IMG/VR virus record: IMGVR_UViG_3300048837_000497
Coordinates: 1 to 25,375 of that record
Direction: 5' to 3' (one strand)
Origin: a virus
Length of the DNA stretch: 25,375 bases
The position numbers were made by a program, and so were the translations under genes. The notes beneath the pieces are model-generated. The model was not told the origin of the DNA. It did no database searches and saw only the letters and a program-made list of their open reading frames with translations. Below, one piece after another: positions 7,382-15,322 of this stretch; position 1 is the first letter of the stretch; every line of letters begins with the position of its first letter.

Positions 7382-9495
7382 TTAGGAAGTAAATTGAAGG
7401 TTGCCTCACCACGTGCCGGCTGAAATTCAATGCTACGAATATACGCAGGAATAAATTCACCGTCGCCGCATTGCACAGAAATATATCCATACTTGTTCGC
7501 CTTTACAGCATTGTATTCAGCCACGCTCATCGGCGCATCGAATATAAGCAGATCGGTTGTGAGGATCGGGTCAGTCTCGCCCTTGAAAAATGTAGCATCA
7601 ATATCGCTATTCTCTCCCACGGGCTTACTTTCCAGGCTGCAATCATCGCTGATCATGCCCTTTGCCTCATAGTTACCCTGTCCGGCAGAAAACTGAAGGC
7701 TGCGGCCTATCCACCTGAACCAGCGCATCAGGTTATAGGCCGGACGTATGCGCCAGTTGTATGCAGTTGGTGGCGAGAAGAAACCCGATGCTGCCGATAA
7801 ACCGCCCTGCTCTACTTCGTAGTCAACATAGGCGCCCCGCTTAACTTGCACAATGAATATATCGTTGTCGTAGTTACTATCCTTGTCGCCGGAGTTCACC
7901 AGGGTGGTACTACGCAAGTCTTCGATGATATACCCGGAAGCAATAAACTTAGCCCGTATATTCAGCGCATTAGATACGGCCTTCACCTGCGTTCGGTACT
8001 CCTTCTGCGAGTTGAACTCATCAATGCCCTTGATGCTTCGCACCTCCCATTTCTCGTACCCTCCCTGTATGTTGCTGTATATCCTTGATTCATCAAGGCG
8101 GGTATTCACTTTCGGCAGGCTGTCGATCTGCATGATTTCACTGTCCCGGTAGAACCAATCTATCGGCTCCATGCGCAGGACATTATCTGATATATCGAAT
8201 CCAACCGCATCAATCGCACGCAGTCCTTCCATTAGTTCCTTTGGACTGGCAAAAAACTGCTTGTTTTCTGCCTGCCTGATCTTTAGTCCATTCATCAGCA
8301 CCCGCAGCGACCCGCAGCCATCTTCAGACGCCATGACCGGCAGGCTATCGGTACGACCGTAGTAGTCAGAGCGGAAGGTTAGGCATTTATCCGTCACAGA
8401 TTCAATGGCCCGTGCCAATGTTTCATTCACCATATACGCCTGCACGTCCGTCGGTGGGCATGACTTAGTATTGCTGATGTTCCAGGAAGTTGCGCGCTCA
8501 AAGTTGTACTCGATCTCCATATCAGGGATAACCCCAACTCCTCCTGTTATTTCAACCAGAATATAGGCATACAGCCCTTCGCCCTCATTAAGCTGAAGGG
8601 TGCTGCTGTAGGTTTCATCAAAAGCGTATGGCGTGCCTGAACTGGCTCCGCTCACAATAACATCGCTGTGAATCGTTGTACGTGTAGGATCAACCCCATT
8701 CCACCTATCCACAATCAGGGTAATATCTACCCCTAACGCGCCGAATGTTCCCGATACCGTTACCGTACCTTTCATTCGAATGTTATACTGGAAGTCGTCA
8801 AACGTACAGGCTTGTATATCTTCAAAAAGCAATTGTGGTGTGAGGAAAAAGAAAGCATCCGGGTCTTGAAAAAAATTAGCCACCTGATCGAGATTTCCGG
8901 TCATGATAGAGTTATCAATGACATTCCCATAAACAGGCCGTATTAGAATTTGATCCCCCGGGGTAAGTAACCCCGGCGGTTCCAACGTCGTCCCATCGCC
9001 CGCCTCCACAACATACGCCTCACCGGAGATAGGGATCTCCTGCGTGGCCAATTGCATCTGGAAACCCAGCGCAGCATAATTCGTAAGCGCCTCACCGCCT
9101 ACTGACACAGGACTATCAATATCGATCTTCTGATCCCACCGGCTGGTAAATAGCGTAGCGCATCCCTCCTGCTCGACGTTCATGCGGATGATGCACTCGT
9201 CGCCACAGGATTCGTCGTAGCTGCGGAAGTTGAGGCGCCCACTGATACCCTCCTGGTAATCCTGCTGCCCGTCACATTTGACCTCAGCGACAAACTCGGC
9301 CACTGCATCTACACCGTCAGCCTCTTTGAGTGCTTTGAGTATCGTGAATGCCTCCCCGTAGAAACCAAGTGTCGATGTGGTAGCCTCAAAGATAACTCCG
9401 TGCCAGTTCGGATCGCGGGTAATACGGAAAGTAATATCGGCGAAGCCTAAAGGTTCGTCGATCTCAGTGCCATTTATGTAGAATCTCCAGAGCAT
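7372..9495 (-). CDS. Large tail protein, likely tail hub/baseplate component
   Basis: The 707 aa protein is encoded directly after the tape measure gene, with an ATGA overlap. In long-tailed phages this position is normally occupied by distal tail or tail-hub proteins that close the tube and start the baseplate. The N-terminus (MLWRFYINGTEIDEPLGFADITFRITRD) resembles the beginning of a Dit-like beta domain. The middle (about 120-330) is beta-rich, and the C-terminal half (ATSWNISNTKSCPPTDVQ onward) looks like a hub or adaptor. I see no peptidase or lysozyme motif. The assignment depends on order and length, not a diagnostic motif, so which tail component it is remains open. Confidence 0.6.
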   Translation of the reverse strand: MLWRFYINGTEIDEPLGFADITFRITRDPNWHGVIFEATTSTLGFYGEAFTILKALKEADGVDAVAEFVAEVKCDGQQDYQEGISGRLNFRSYDESCGDECIIRMNVEQEGCATLFTSRWDQKIDIDSPVSVGGEALTNYAALGFQMQLATQEIPISGEAYVVEAGDGTTLEPPGLLTPGDQILIRPVYGNVIDNSIMTGNLDQVANFFQDPDAFFFLTPQLLFEDIQACTFDDFQYNIRMKGTVTVSGTFGALGVDITLIVDRWNGVDPTRTTIHSDVIVSGASSGTPYAFDETYSSTLQLNEGEGLYAYILVEITGGVGVIPDMEIEYNFERATSWNISNTKSCPPTDVQAYMVNETLARAIESVTDKCLTFRSDYYGRTDSLPVMASEDGCGSLRVLMNGLKIRQAENKQFFASPKELMEGLRAIDAVGFDISDNVLRMEPIDWFYRDSEIMQIDSLPKVNTRLDESRIYSNIQGGYEKWEVRSIKGIDEFNSQKEYRTQVKAVSNALNIRAKFIASGYIIEDLRSTTLVNSGDKDSNYDNDIFIVQVKRGAYVDYEVEQGGLSAASGFFSPPTAYNWRIRPAYNLMRWFRWIGRSLQFSAGQGNYEAKGMISDDCSLESKPVGENSDIDATFFKGETDPILTTDLLIFDAPMSVAEYNAVKANKYGYISVQCGDGEFIPAYIRSIEFQPARGEATFNLLPKWP

Positions 9496-12236
9496 CAGAG
9501 GCTATACCATTTGTCGTAATAACGATTCTTTGCCAGCCCGTTGGCCACCGATTCTTCGATAAAATCTTTGTCAATATTCACGCTGAAATTGCTGGCAGGG
9601 ATGGCCTTCGCCAGCCGGTCGTAATCAATCCGCTCAACGGGTTGCCCATGTTGTACTGTTACAGCCGCCTTCTCGTTGTGCAGCATCCTACGCGTCTCGG
9701 CGGCCGTGTACACCTTATCGGTGCGACTTAGGTAGGTCTCCGTCGGCTTCGTGTACAGATACATCCGGCCGCCACGCTCCACTAATTCAGCACCCATATC
9801 CGCCACCATACCACGGCCTTCGTAGCTGTCGCGCTTACCTCTGAAGAACTTAGGCACGGGTCGGGCTGCTATGATAGCTGCCTGCGCTGCCGCAAGGCCG
9901 GCATAGATGGCGCCAAGTATCGGGCCTCCTGTAGTAAGGCCTTGGAGGTAAGCCTCTGGTATAGCCAGCACAGCGCGGAAGATAGCCTCACGTTTCTCCC
10001 TTTCGGCCTGCGCCTGCTTGGCCTTCTTCTCCAATATCTCAATCTCTTTGGCGCGCTTCTCAGCTTCCTTCTGGCTGATGGCACCCGCCTCAATCAATGC
10101 CTCCAGTTGCGTACGCTGCGCCTCGATCTGCTGGTTCTCGCGCTCGCTGGTAAGGGCGGATAGGTTGGCGAAGAAGTCGGCCACTTGCCCGGCTATCTCC
10201 AAAGCCACCTGAGCGGCCTGCCTGAGCGCCTCTTCCCTTTTCTCAGCTTCCTCCTTGTAAATATCCTCTCGCCGGTCAGCCGCCGCCTGCTCTACTTGGG
10301 TGATCTCGTCAATAATCGCACGGCGTTTATTTAGGTAGTCCTCATCGGATTGTTCCAGTTGCTCGTTGGCCTGTAGTTGGGCATATAACCCGCGTAGGGA
10401 GGCTTCAGTAATCTTATCCAGTGCTGCCACCCGCTCATCGACTGACCGGTTGGCATCCGAAACGATACGCTCCTGTATGCGGGATATAGCCGCAGCATTG
10501 CGCTGCTCTGTGGCCAGTGTAACCGCCAGACCACGCTCTATCTCTGCATTACGCGCCCGCGATATATCGGCATCGCGCTTCGCATTGATAGCCGCTATCT
10601 TCTCCGCATTACCTTCGGCGGCATTAACCTCCTGCTGCGCGGCCAGTTGTATCTGTTGTATTTGCAGATCCAGCCGCTCGGCATAGCTAAGGCGTATGTT
10701 TTCCAACGCTGCCGCATTGCCATCAATGGCGGCCTGCAATTCCTTATCGCGTAGCGAGCGGAAGTAGGCCTCATCCAAATCCTGTCGTTCCTTGATCGCT
10801 TGGGCGCGTATAAGATTTGCCTGTTCTTGCGTAACACCCTCCTGCGCAAGTTCTACATCACGCTTGGCCAGTGCCAGTTTCTTCCGCAATTCCAATTCGG
10901 CCTGCGTGCCGGCTTCAACCGAAAGCAGTTGCCGCTCGATAAAAAACACCACATCCTGCAACTCGCGAATACGGGCATCGCGGGCGTCCTTCAAGGCTTT
11001 ATCCCGGCGCTCTTTGGCATCTTTGGCGGCTGTTTCGGCTTCGTCTTTGACAGCCTTTTGGCCTTGCAGGTTCAATATCTCTATCTGGTTGGCAAGCTTC
11101 GCCCTCCGGTCGATATTATCCTCAATCGCGTCATTCAGCGCAAACCACTGGGCAGATGTAGCGTCCACCGCGTCTCGCTCGGCCTTCAACCGGTCAAGGG
11201 TGGCAGTGAGGAGATTATATTGAACTACTAACCCCTGCACCTGTATGCGCTGCAAATCGCTTTCGGCCTTCCCTAACAGATTCGCGCGGGCAACGGCCAG
11301 ATTAGTTTGCCTTTCAAGTAGTGATATGGAACTATCGAGCGCGGTATTGTAATCATCAATCCTTTTATTCACCTCCTCCAGGCTATCGCTCTGATCGTCG
11401 AGCGCACTCACTAATGCCAATACTGCCACCACGGCAACCCCGATACCGGTGGCAGCCAATGCCACCTTGAACGCAACCGTGGCAGCCGTAGATTTACCCG
11501 TGGCCAGCGTGTATAACTTCTGAACCGCTACCTGCGCATTAGTCGCCACCACATCGGCCAATTTCGTGAGTGCGCCTTCCTTTTGCGTGGCATTGAGAAC
11601 CTGCTGGATGCCGGTGGATATAGCCATTGCGGCGTTTACCTTCAGTAGTGCTTTCTGTAAGTCCTCGCTCTCATCCCCAAACAAGGCGGCGGCACCCTGA
11701 ACGGCGGAGAACGCACCGGCCGCAGCACCAATAGAGCCGACAAGATTATCTACATTGCGCGTATCACTGGCCACATTGGCAACCTCGGCATTAGCATCTG
11801 CGACCGCATCAGCCATAGCCCCGGCCTCATCCCGCAGCCGCCTGAACTCCTCGGTATTATCCTTACCTTCCAGTTTCAACTGTGCCAATTGCTCGCGCAG
11901 TTCGCGCATCCTTGTTCGGAAACTTACCGCCGGCTGATTGGCCTGCTGCAAAGCGGCCGCAAACTCCTCCGCACTCACCCCGGCCTCATCAAGTGCATCC
12001 TGAACGCCCTGACCAAAGGCATTTTCCACCGACTTGCCCAGTTGCGTGGCAGTAGTAGCAACTCGCTTAAACTCTGCAATTAAACCTTTGGTGTCTTGCG
12101 TTCCCGCCTTAAGTTTCAGATTGAATTGATCGAGCATTTTGCTGTCGATCTTGCCGGCCTTCGCCAGTTGCTCCTGAGCCGTTACCAGCTCCTCGTCATT
12201 TACCCGGAAGTTTATGAGTACATCCTGCGTGGCCAT
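9495..12236 (-). CDS. Tape measure protein
   Basis: This 913 aa protein is among the largest in the window. It is dominated by long Ala/Glu/Lys/Gln-rich coiled-coil stretches (about 390-740), with hydrophobic segments at about 165-190 (GSIGAAAGAFSAVQGAAALF) and about 250-275 (ALAATGIGVAVVAVLALVSA), and a Gly/Ala-rich hydrophobic stretch near the C-terminus followed by a basic region (PKFFRGKRDSYEGRG). This is the standard make-up of tape measure proteins, which set tail length and travel to the host membrane during DNA ejection. It follows the frameshifted tail chaperone directly, as in lambda-like tail operons, and its stop overlaps the start of the next tail gene. At roughly 1.5 angstrom per residue a tail of somewhat over 100 nm would be expected, implying a siphovirus- or myovirus-like virion; no sheath gene is seen. 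Confidence 0.9.
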   Translation of the reverse strand: MATQDVLINFRVNDEELVTAQEQLAKAGKIDSKMLDQFNLKLKAGTQDTKGLIAEFKRVATTATQLGKSVENAFGQGVQDALDEAGVSAEEFAAALQQANQPAVSFRTRMRELREQLAQLKLEGKDNTEEFRRLRDEAGAMADAVADANAEVANVASDTRNVDNLVGSIGAAAGAFSAVQGAAALFGDESEDLQKALLKVNAAMAISTGIQQVLNATQKEGALTKLADVVATNAQVAVQKLYTLATGKSTAATVAFKVALAATGIGVAVVAVLALVSALDDQSDSLEEVNKRIDDYNTALDSSISLLERQTNLAVARANLLGKAESDLQRIQVQGLVVQYNLLTATLDRLKAERDAVDATSAQWFALNDAIEDNIDRRAKLANQIEILNLQGQKAVKDEAETAAKDAKERRDKALKDARDARIRELQDVVFFIERQLLSVEAGTQAELELRKKLALAKRDVELAQEGVTQEQANLIRAQAIKERQDLDEAYFRSLRDKELQAAIDGNAAALENIRLSYAERLDLQIQQIQLAAQQEVNAAEGNAEKIAAINAKRDADISRARNAEIERGLAVTLATEQRNAAAISRIQERIVSDANRSVDERVAALDKITEASLRGLYAQLQANEQLEQSDEDYLNKRRAIIDEITQVEQAAADRREDIYKEEAEKREEALRQAAQVALEIAGQVADFFANLSALTSERENQQIEAQRTQLEALIEAGAISQKEAEKRAKEIEILEKKAKQAQAEREKREAIFRAVLAIPEAYLQGLTTGGPILGAIYAGLAAAQAAIIAARPVPKFFRGKRDSYEGRGMVADMGAELVERGGRMYLYTKPTETYLSRTDKVYTAAETRRMLHNEKAAVTVQHGQPVERIDYDRLAKAIPASNFSVNIDKDFIEESVANGLAKNRYYDKWYSL

Positions 12237-12521
12237 TTATTTGCGGGACCGTTTTTTTGAGGCCTTAACGGCCTGTACGCGGCTGTTCAAAAGTAAGTAA
12301 TAATTCAATATCGGCGTCGCCTCTAATTTGGCGATCCGGTCGGGATCGTAATCTGCCAGCCCGCATAGCTGGTTGAACCGGTCATTTACCTGCCTTCCGA
12401 CAATATATCGGTATGAAGCCGACGGTGTGTTTCGTCGATCATTTTTGTTACCGTCAAATAGGTCTGGGTATCGCGCTCGGGCAGCTTTAAAGACGGAATC
12501 AATTCTACTAACGGCGTCTTT
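12237..12521 (-). CDS. Tail assembly chaperone, -1 frameshift extension (lambda gpT-like position)
   Basis: This frame is open for about 98 codons, from a stop near 12531 to the TAA at 12237-12239, next to the tape measure start. It contains no ATG or GTG start and only a late TTG. The sequence after the stop of the upstream frame (QVNDRFNQLCGLADYDPDRI...LEATPILNYYLLLNSRVQ) looks like real protein. It lies in the -1 frame relative to the 202 aa gene upstream, and a U-UUU-UUA slippery heptamer sits at 12527-12521. I therefore read it as the C-terminal extension added by programmed -1 frameshifting, as for gpG/gpGT of lambda, where the long form bridges the tail tube protein and tape measure. 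The overlap with the zero frame is about 140 nt, longer than in lambda. Initiation at a rare start codon is the alternative. Confidence 0.7.
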   Translation of the reverse strand, partial: KDAVSRIDSVFKAARARYPDLFDGNKNDRRNTPSASYRYIVGRQVNDRFNQLCGLADYDPDRIAKLEATPILNYYLLLNSRVQAVKASKKRSRK

Positions 12522-12994
12522 AAAAAAAAATCAAGCGTCCCCCCGGCCGCTTTCCATCTTGCTATTTTTTGCGCATTGTAATCGTAGTCGTAAGCGTATA
12601 GCGATTCGGAAGCATCGAAGAATATCACGCTTGCCAGCTTGTAAATGAAATCCGGCATCGGCATTAGTTCCAGCCGCTCCTTTAGATTGATGTTGAGTTG
12701 AGCGATATACTGAATGGATATTTTCTTCGGGTCGCTCAGCAGCTTCTCCATCGCCTTCGTGTGCGCTTCCAGGTACTTCTTATCGCAGTTCATCTCCATT
12801 TCCGCGTATATGCCCATTGCTGCAAAGAACCTACCTGTCGGCACCTCCGTTGTCGATTCAAACATGAAGTAGTCCGTGCCGCCGATACTGAAGGCAGGAA
12901 TTACTTTGTACTTGCCATCGACAAGGTAAGGTTTAATTGATGGCTTAAAGATTCTTCGGATACGCTCAATCCAAGACTGTTTACGTAGCTGCAT
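12386..12994 (-). CDS. Tail assembly chaperone (lambda gpG-like position)
   Basis: This 202 aa protein precedes the tape measure gene and carries a -1 slippery sequence within its last quarter, both typical of the short form of a tail assembly chaperone. Recognisable segments are YFMFESTTEVPTGRFFAAMG (about 43-62) and KLASVIFFDASESLYAYDYD (about 122-141), a pattern I associate with this gene slot in Bacteroidota phages. Translation in the zero frame passes through GAT-TTT-TTT-TTA-AAG and ends about 45 codons later at TAA 12386-12388. The start at 12994 is chosen from the frame; the first roughly 30 residues overlap the end of the upstream small gene, so a later start is possible. No Shine-Dalgarno sequence is visible. 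Confidence 0.75.
   Translation of the reverse strand: MQLRKQSWIERIRRIFKPSIKPYLVDGKYKVIPAFSIGGTDYFMFESTTEVPTGRFFAAMGIYAEMEMNCDKKYLEAHTKAMEKLLSDPKKISIQYIAQLNINLKERLELMPMPDFIYKLASVIFFDASESLYAYDYDYNAQKIARWKAAGGTLDFFLKTPLVELIPSLKLPERDTQTYLTVTKMIDETHRRLHTDILSEGR
12486..12530 (-). promoter_or_regulatory. Programmed -1 ribosomal frameshift signal (slippery run plus stem-loop)
   Basis: On the minus strand a run of nine T is read GAT TTT TTT TTA AAG in the zero frame, giving the canonical X XXY YYZ heptamer T TTT TTA (12527-12521). A perfect 10-bp inverted repeat, TTTAAAGACG/CGTCTTTAAA, pairs 12524-12515 with 12495-12486 across a 19-nt loop. The part that remains after the ribosome covers the slip site is a stem of about 7 bp (AAAGACG/CGTCTTT), which could act as the stimulatory structure, although it starts closer to the slip site than usual. 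The shift continues as AAA GAC GCC into the extension frame. Confidence 0.75.
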
Positions 12995-13155
12995 AATGTA
13001 TGAATGGGTTGATATTTGGCAAGGTATGAATTATCGTGTTTTAAGTGAAATAACCCTTTACGACGCATCAGGTAGATGATATAGCGCCCGTGCTGGTACT
13101 TCTCATTGCGCACCCCGTTGCAGTTGCAGTGGCCTATGTAGGTGAATTCAGTCAT
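12901..13155 (-). CDS. Hypothetical protein, 84 aa
   Basis: The ATG at 13155 overlaps the TGA of the preceding 50 aa gene (ATGA), which favours it over the in-frame ATG eight codons upstream. The product begins MTEFTYIGHCNCNGVRNEKY and contains a basic segment (YIIYLMRRKGLFHLKH). A CNC cluster near the N-terminus is notable but not enough for a metal-site call. Its 3' end overlaps the start of the tail chaperone frame by about 94 nt, which is long; either that overlap is real or the chaperone begins later. Function unknown. Confidence 0.55.
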   Translation of the reverse strand: MTEFTYIGHCNCNGVRNEKYQHGRYIIYLMRRKGLFHLKHDNSYLAKYQPIHTLCSYVNSLGLSVSEESLSHQLNLTLSMASTK

Positions 13156-13304
13156 AATTGAACATTGCAGTTTATGCAAAATTCATTATTTATGCAGTTT
13201 TCAGCGGCACATGTTTCACATATTACCAGCGCTCTGCTGAGCATTGGTTTTAAAACTTCCTCGTAAAAATCTTGTGCTTGTTTTAATATTTCATCATCAC
13301 TCAT
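13152..13304 (-). CDS. Small zinc-ribbon-like protein, 50 aa
   Basis: This small frame (MSDDEILKQAQDFYEEVLKP...) fills the gap between two other coupled genes. It starts 2 nt after the upstream stop, and its TGA overlaps the ATG of the 84 aa gene. The first 28 residues form an acidic helix. The C-terminal part holds Cys at 29, 32, 37, 43 and 46, giving CxxC(10)CxxC spacing (CETC...CINC), a typical zinc-ribbon or zinc-knuckle arrangement. The coupling at both ends and the regular Cys spacing argue that it is translated. Role unknown; the position between terminase and tail chaperone suggests a morphogenesis accessory, which is a guess. Confidence 0.65.
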   Translation of the reverse strand: MSDDEILKQAQDFYEEVLKPMLSRALVICETCAAENCINNEFCINCNVQL

Positions 13305-13306
13305 AT

Positions 13307-13564
13307 TCAGTCATATTGAAAAAGTGATATAACCGCAGACAATCCCATTGCCGGTAAAGCGTACCACAACGGCCAATCAAGGATAGCACACATAGCAAGC
13401 GATACCCAAAAGGTGGTGCAGATATAGCACTTCCCAAGTGGCTTTGCCCACCATTCGCCCACCTTCGATTCAATCCAGTCTGCCGCCTTTTCGAATATCA
13501 TCCCCTGCCATGTTGTGGCGCAGATGCCGATGGAAGTAAGCGTGCAGATAATGATCTCGTTCAT
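13307..13564 (-). CDS. Small membrane protein, 85 aa
   Basis: Two hydrophobic segments can be seen: residues 2-20 (NEIIICTLTSIGICATTWQ) and about 48-80 (ICTTFWVSLAMCAILDWP...LPAMGLSAVISLF), the second long enough for one or two membrane passes. A CxxC (CYIC) precedes it, in the sequence PLGKCYICTTFWVSL, which resembles the pattern of small integral membrane proteins such as the DUF1360 type. It is coupled by ATGA overlap to the 71 aa gene. Holins have similar size and topology, but the location among structural genes and absence of an endolysin nearby do not settle it. Confidence 0.65.
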   Translation of the reverse strand: MNEIIICTLTSIGICATTWQGMIFEKAADWIESKVGEWWAKPLGKCYICTTFWVSLAMCAILDWPLWYALPAMGLSAVISLFQYD

Positions 13565-13776
13565 TGCGTCAATTTTACAAACCCGGTAGCCGGTCCCCCG
13601 TGGCTGATAACCACCGATGAAGCGCCCAGCACCTTCTGCACCATGAAGTCCTCCCGGTAGCTACCATCCGGCTGCACGTAGTACACGTTCACCGTCGGCT
13701 CATCACCCGTGTACGGTACAGTCGTCGTCACCTCATTGGTGAACTCCTGGGTCGTTATTGTGCAGCACAGGGACAT
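13561..13776 (-). CDS. Small beta-domain protein, related to the C-terminus of the 245 aa tail protein
   Basis: This 71 aa protein is almost entirely one module: TTTVPYTGDEPTVNVYYV...(G)...VVISHGGPATGFVKL. The same pattern (T.PYT...PTV......G......V.I..GG.A.G.V.I) ends the 245 aa protein at 6644-7381. The start overlaps the preceding 108 aa gene by about 20 nt, and its stop overlaps the next gene as ATGA. It is probably a virion decoration or neck component built from a reused beta domain. That the two modules are related is my reading of the pattern and has not been tested by alignment. Confidence 0.65.
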   Translation of the reverse strand: MSLCCTITTQEFTNEVTTTVPYTGDEPTVNVYYVQPDGSYREDFMVQKVLGASSVVISHGGPATGFVKLTQ

Positions 13777-14081
13777 TCAATAGTCGATTTACCCGATCCG
13801 TTGCGGACGGTGAAGGTTAGGGTTTCATATTGTCCGCAGAAATTATGGTAACAACCCATGCTCACCACGAACTCCCCCGCATAAGGGTTAAACCAGCCCG
13901 ACGGGAAGACTGAGCGCGGAAGCACCAGGTTGCCTTCGGTGATCTGCGCCTCAATAACCTCTGATCGGTCTTTGTTGGTGACAACAACCGTCAACTCCTG
14001 GTCGTCCAGGCCAGTCGCAATCAGTATATCGCCCTCATCATCGCAGCTCACCCAGTCGCAATAGTTCGTTTCGCAGCTCAT
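13755..14081 (-). CDS. Hypothetical Cys-containing beta-rich protein, 108 aa
   Basis: The gene directly follows the large terminase gene, with an ATGA overlap. The product has Cys at both ends (MSCETNYCDWVSC and ECPCAAQ) and a beta-rich middle (LTVVVTNKDRSEVIEAQI, LVLPRSVFPSGWFNPYAGEF, YETLTFTVRNG). This looks like a small structural protein that could bind metal or form disulfides. Similar short proteins are common in Bacteroidota phages, but I cannot name a family. Neck or head-tail connector is possible from its place in the packaging/structural operon; unproven. Confidence 0.6.
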   Translation of the reverse strand: MSCETNYCDWVSCDDEGDILIATGLDDQELTVVVTNKDRSEVIEAQITEGNLVLPRSVFPSGWFNPYAGEFVVSMGCYHNFCGQYETLTFTVRNGSGKSTIECPCAAQ

Positions 14082-15322
14082 TGTTTGAGTATTTGCTTGA
14101 AAAAAGTATTGAGGTAATACCGCCAGCAGTCCAGTGCATCGAGTTGCTTCGTCGGATCGTTTCGGTCTGTCTTATCCAGCGAGCCATCTGGCAGTACTGC
14201 TGCGTGCTCCAGATCAAAGATAAGGCCTTTACAATTCACTGGGTCAATCGAAATTTTAAGATGATGAAACGCCGCATTAACCAGCACCCGGTTCTCTATA
14301 ACCGGCGGGTTACTGGCCGGCTGTCTCATCTGTCGGTCGCCGAGGCCTAACTGCGCCTTGATCACGCGGAAATAGTTCAGGTTATCCCGGCTCAGGGCTG
14401 TAGTAGCACGCCCTGTAGCATCGCCTGTAACCAGTATCAGGCTGCGACCGTACTTTGCCTTGATATAGTCGCATAGCTCGTAGATATTGCTATTCGGAAG
14501 TTTAATCTGCTCAATGCAGTTGATCGTATCGAATCCGTTATCCTGCACCACCAGGCAGGTGATCGGGTCCCGGTTGAAGTCGAAGGATAGTTTTACCTCC
14601 CAGTTGGGGTTGATGGCGGTGGGTCGTACATGCTTTTCTGCCGAATATGTATAAGCAAAGGCATTGTTGTTTTCTGTTACAAAGCTCGCCAGGTACTCCT
14701 GCGCGAAAGTTAGTGGGTCAAGCATACCGCGCGCCTCTTCCACCTCGGCTGGGTCGATATAAGGGTTGCTGACCGTCGGCATCTGCCAACTCTTCCAGTC
14801 ATCGTGCGTTTTCTCGTTTTCAAACAGATTGTAAAAGTAGTTATTTTTACCCTTCGGCGTAGAAAGGAACCATCCATCACCTTTCAGGTCGGTAAGCGTT
14901 GGCCTGATAACCTTTGTCCAGGCATCCTTCATGTACAGCACTGTTGCGGCCTCATCAATAACCGCTCGCTTATACTTCCTACCCCTGATGCTATCCGGGG
15001 CATCCAGTGACCAGAAATCAATCACACCTCCGCCGTATAACTCAATGCGTTTTTCCTGCTCGTATCTTTTTTTTGTGATTGGTAGTGTCGTACTCGACAA
15101 TGTACGCCAAACCTCAGCCAACATCTTGTAGGTGGGTGCGAAGTAAGAAACCGGATTGCCTGTTAATGCACCATTATCACCATCGGGGTCAAGTAGCAGC
15201 TCCTCTGCCAGTGTAGTCTTACCCCACCTCCTTCCACAGCATAACACATTGAAACGCCTTGCTTCGCTGAGTGCCTGCTGCTGACCCGTATGCAGTTCAT
15301 TCAGTTTCAGTGTTAGAACCAC
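14078..15322 (-). CDS. terL: Terminase large subunit
   Basis: This 414 aa protein has the ATPase and nuclease halves of a DNA-packaging motor. Walker A reads CGRRWGKTT (residues 29-37), Walker B RAVIDEAA (119-126, D123/E124), and motif III (coupling) LSTPKG (153-158). The C-terminal RNase H-like nuclease shows acidic residues in LSFDFNRDP (D248), VTGDATG (D301) and QLDALDCW (D396/D399). It pumps DNA into the prohead through the portal and cuts concatemers. The start lies inside the end of the small subunit gene (26-nt overlap), and the stop overlaps the next ATG. Length is normal for this type. Confidence 0.95.
   Translation of the reverse strand: MVLTLKLNELHTGQQQALSEARRFNVLCCGRRWGKTTLAEELLLDPDGDNGALTGNPVSYFAPTYKMLAEVWRTLSSTTLPITKKRYEQEKRIELYGGGVIDFWSLDAPDSIRGRKYKRAVIDEAATVLYMKDAWTKVIRPTLTDLKGDGWFLSTPKGKNNYFYNLFENEKTHDDWKSWQMPTVSNPYIDPAEVEEARGMLDPLTFAQEYLASFVTENNNAFAYTYSAEKHVRPTAINPNWEVKLSFDFNRDPITCLVVQDNGFDTINCIEQIKLPNSNIYELCDYIKAKYGRSLILVTGDATGRATTALSRDNLNYFRVIKAQLGLGDRQMRQPASNPPVIENRVLVNAAFHHLKISIDPVNCKGLIFDLEHAAVLPDGSLDKTDRNDPTKQLDALDCWRYYLNTFFKQILKQ

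Noticed and set aside
10792-11223. Long plus-strand frames opposite the tape measure gene
   Set aside because: Ser/Ala/Arg-rich shadows of the coiled-coil coding sequence, with no independent evidence.
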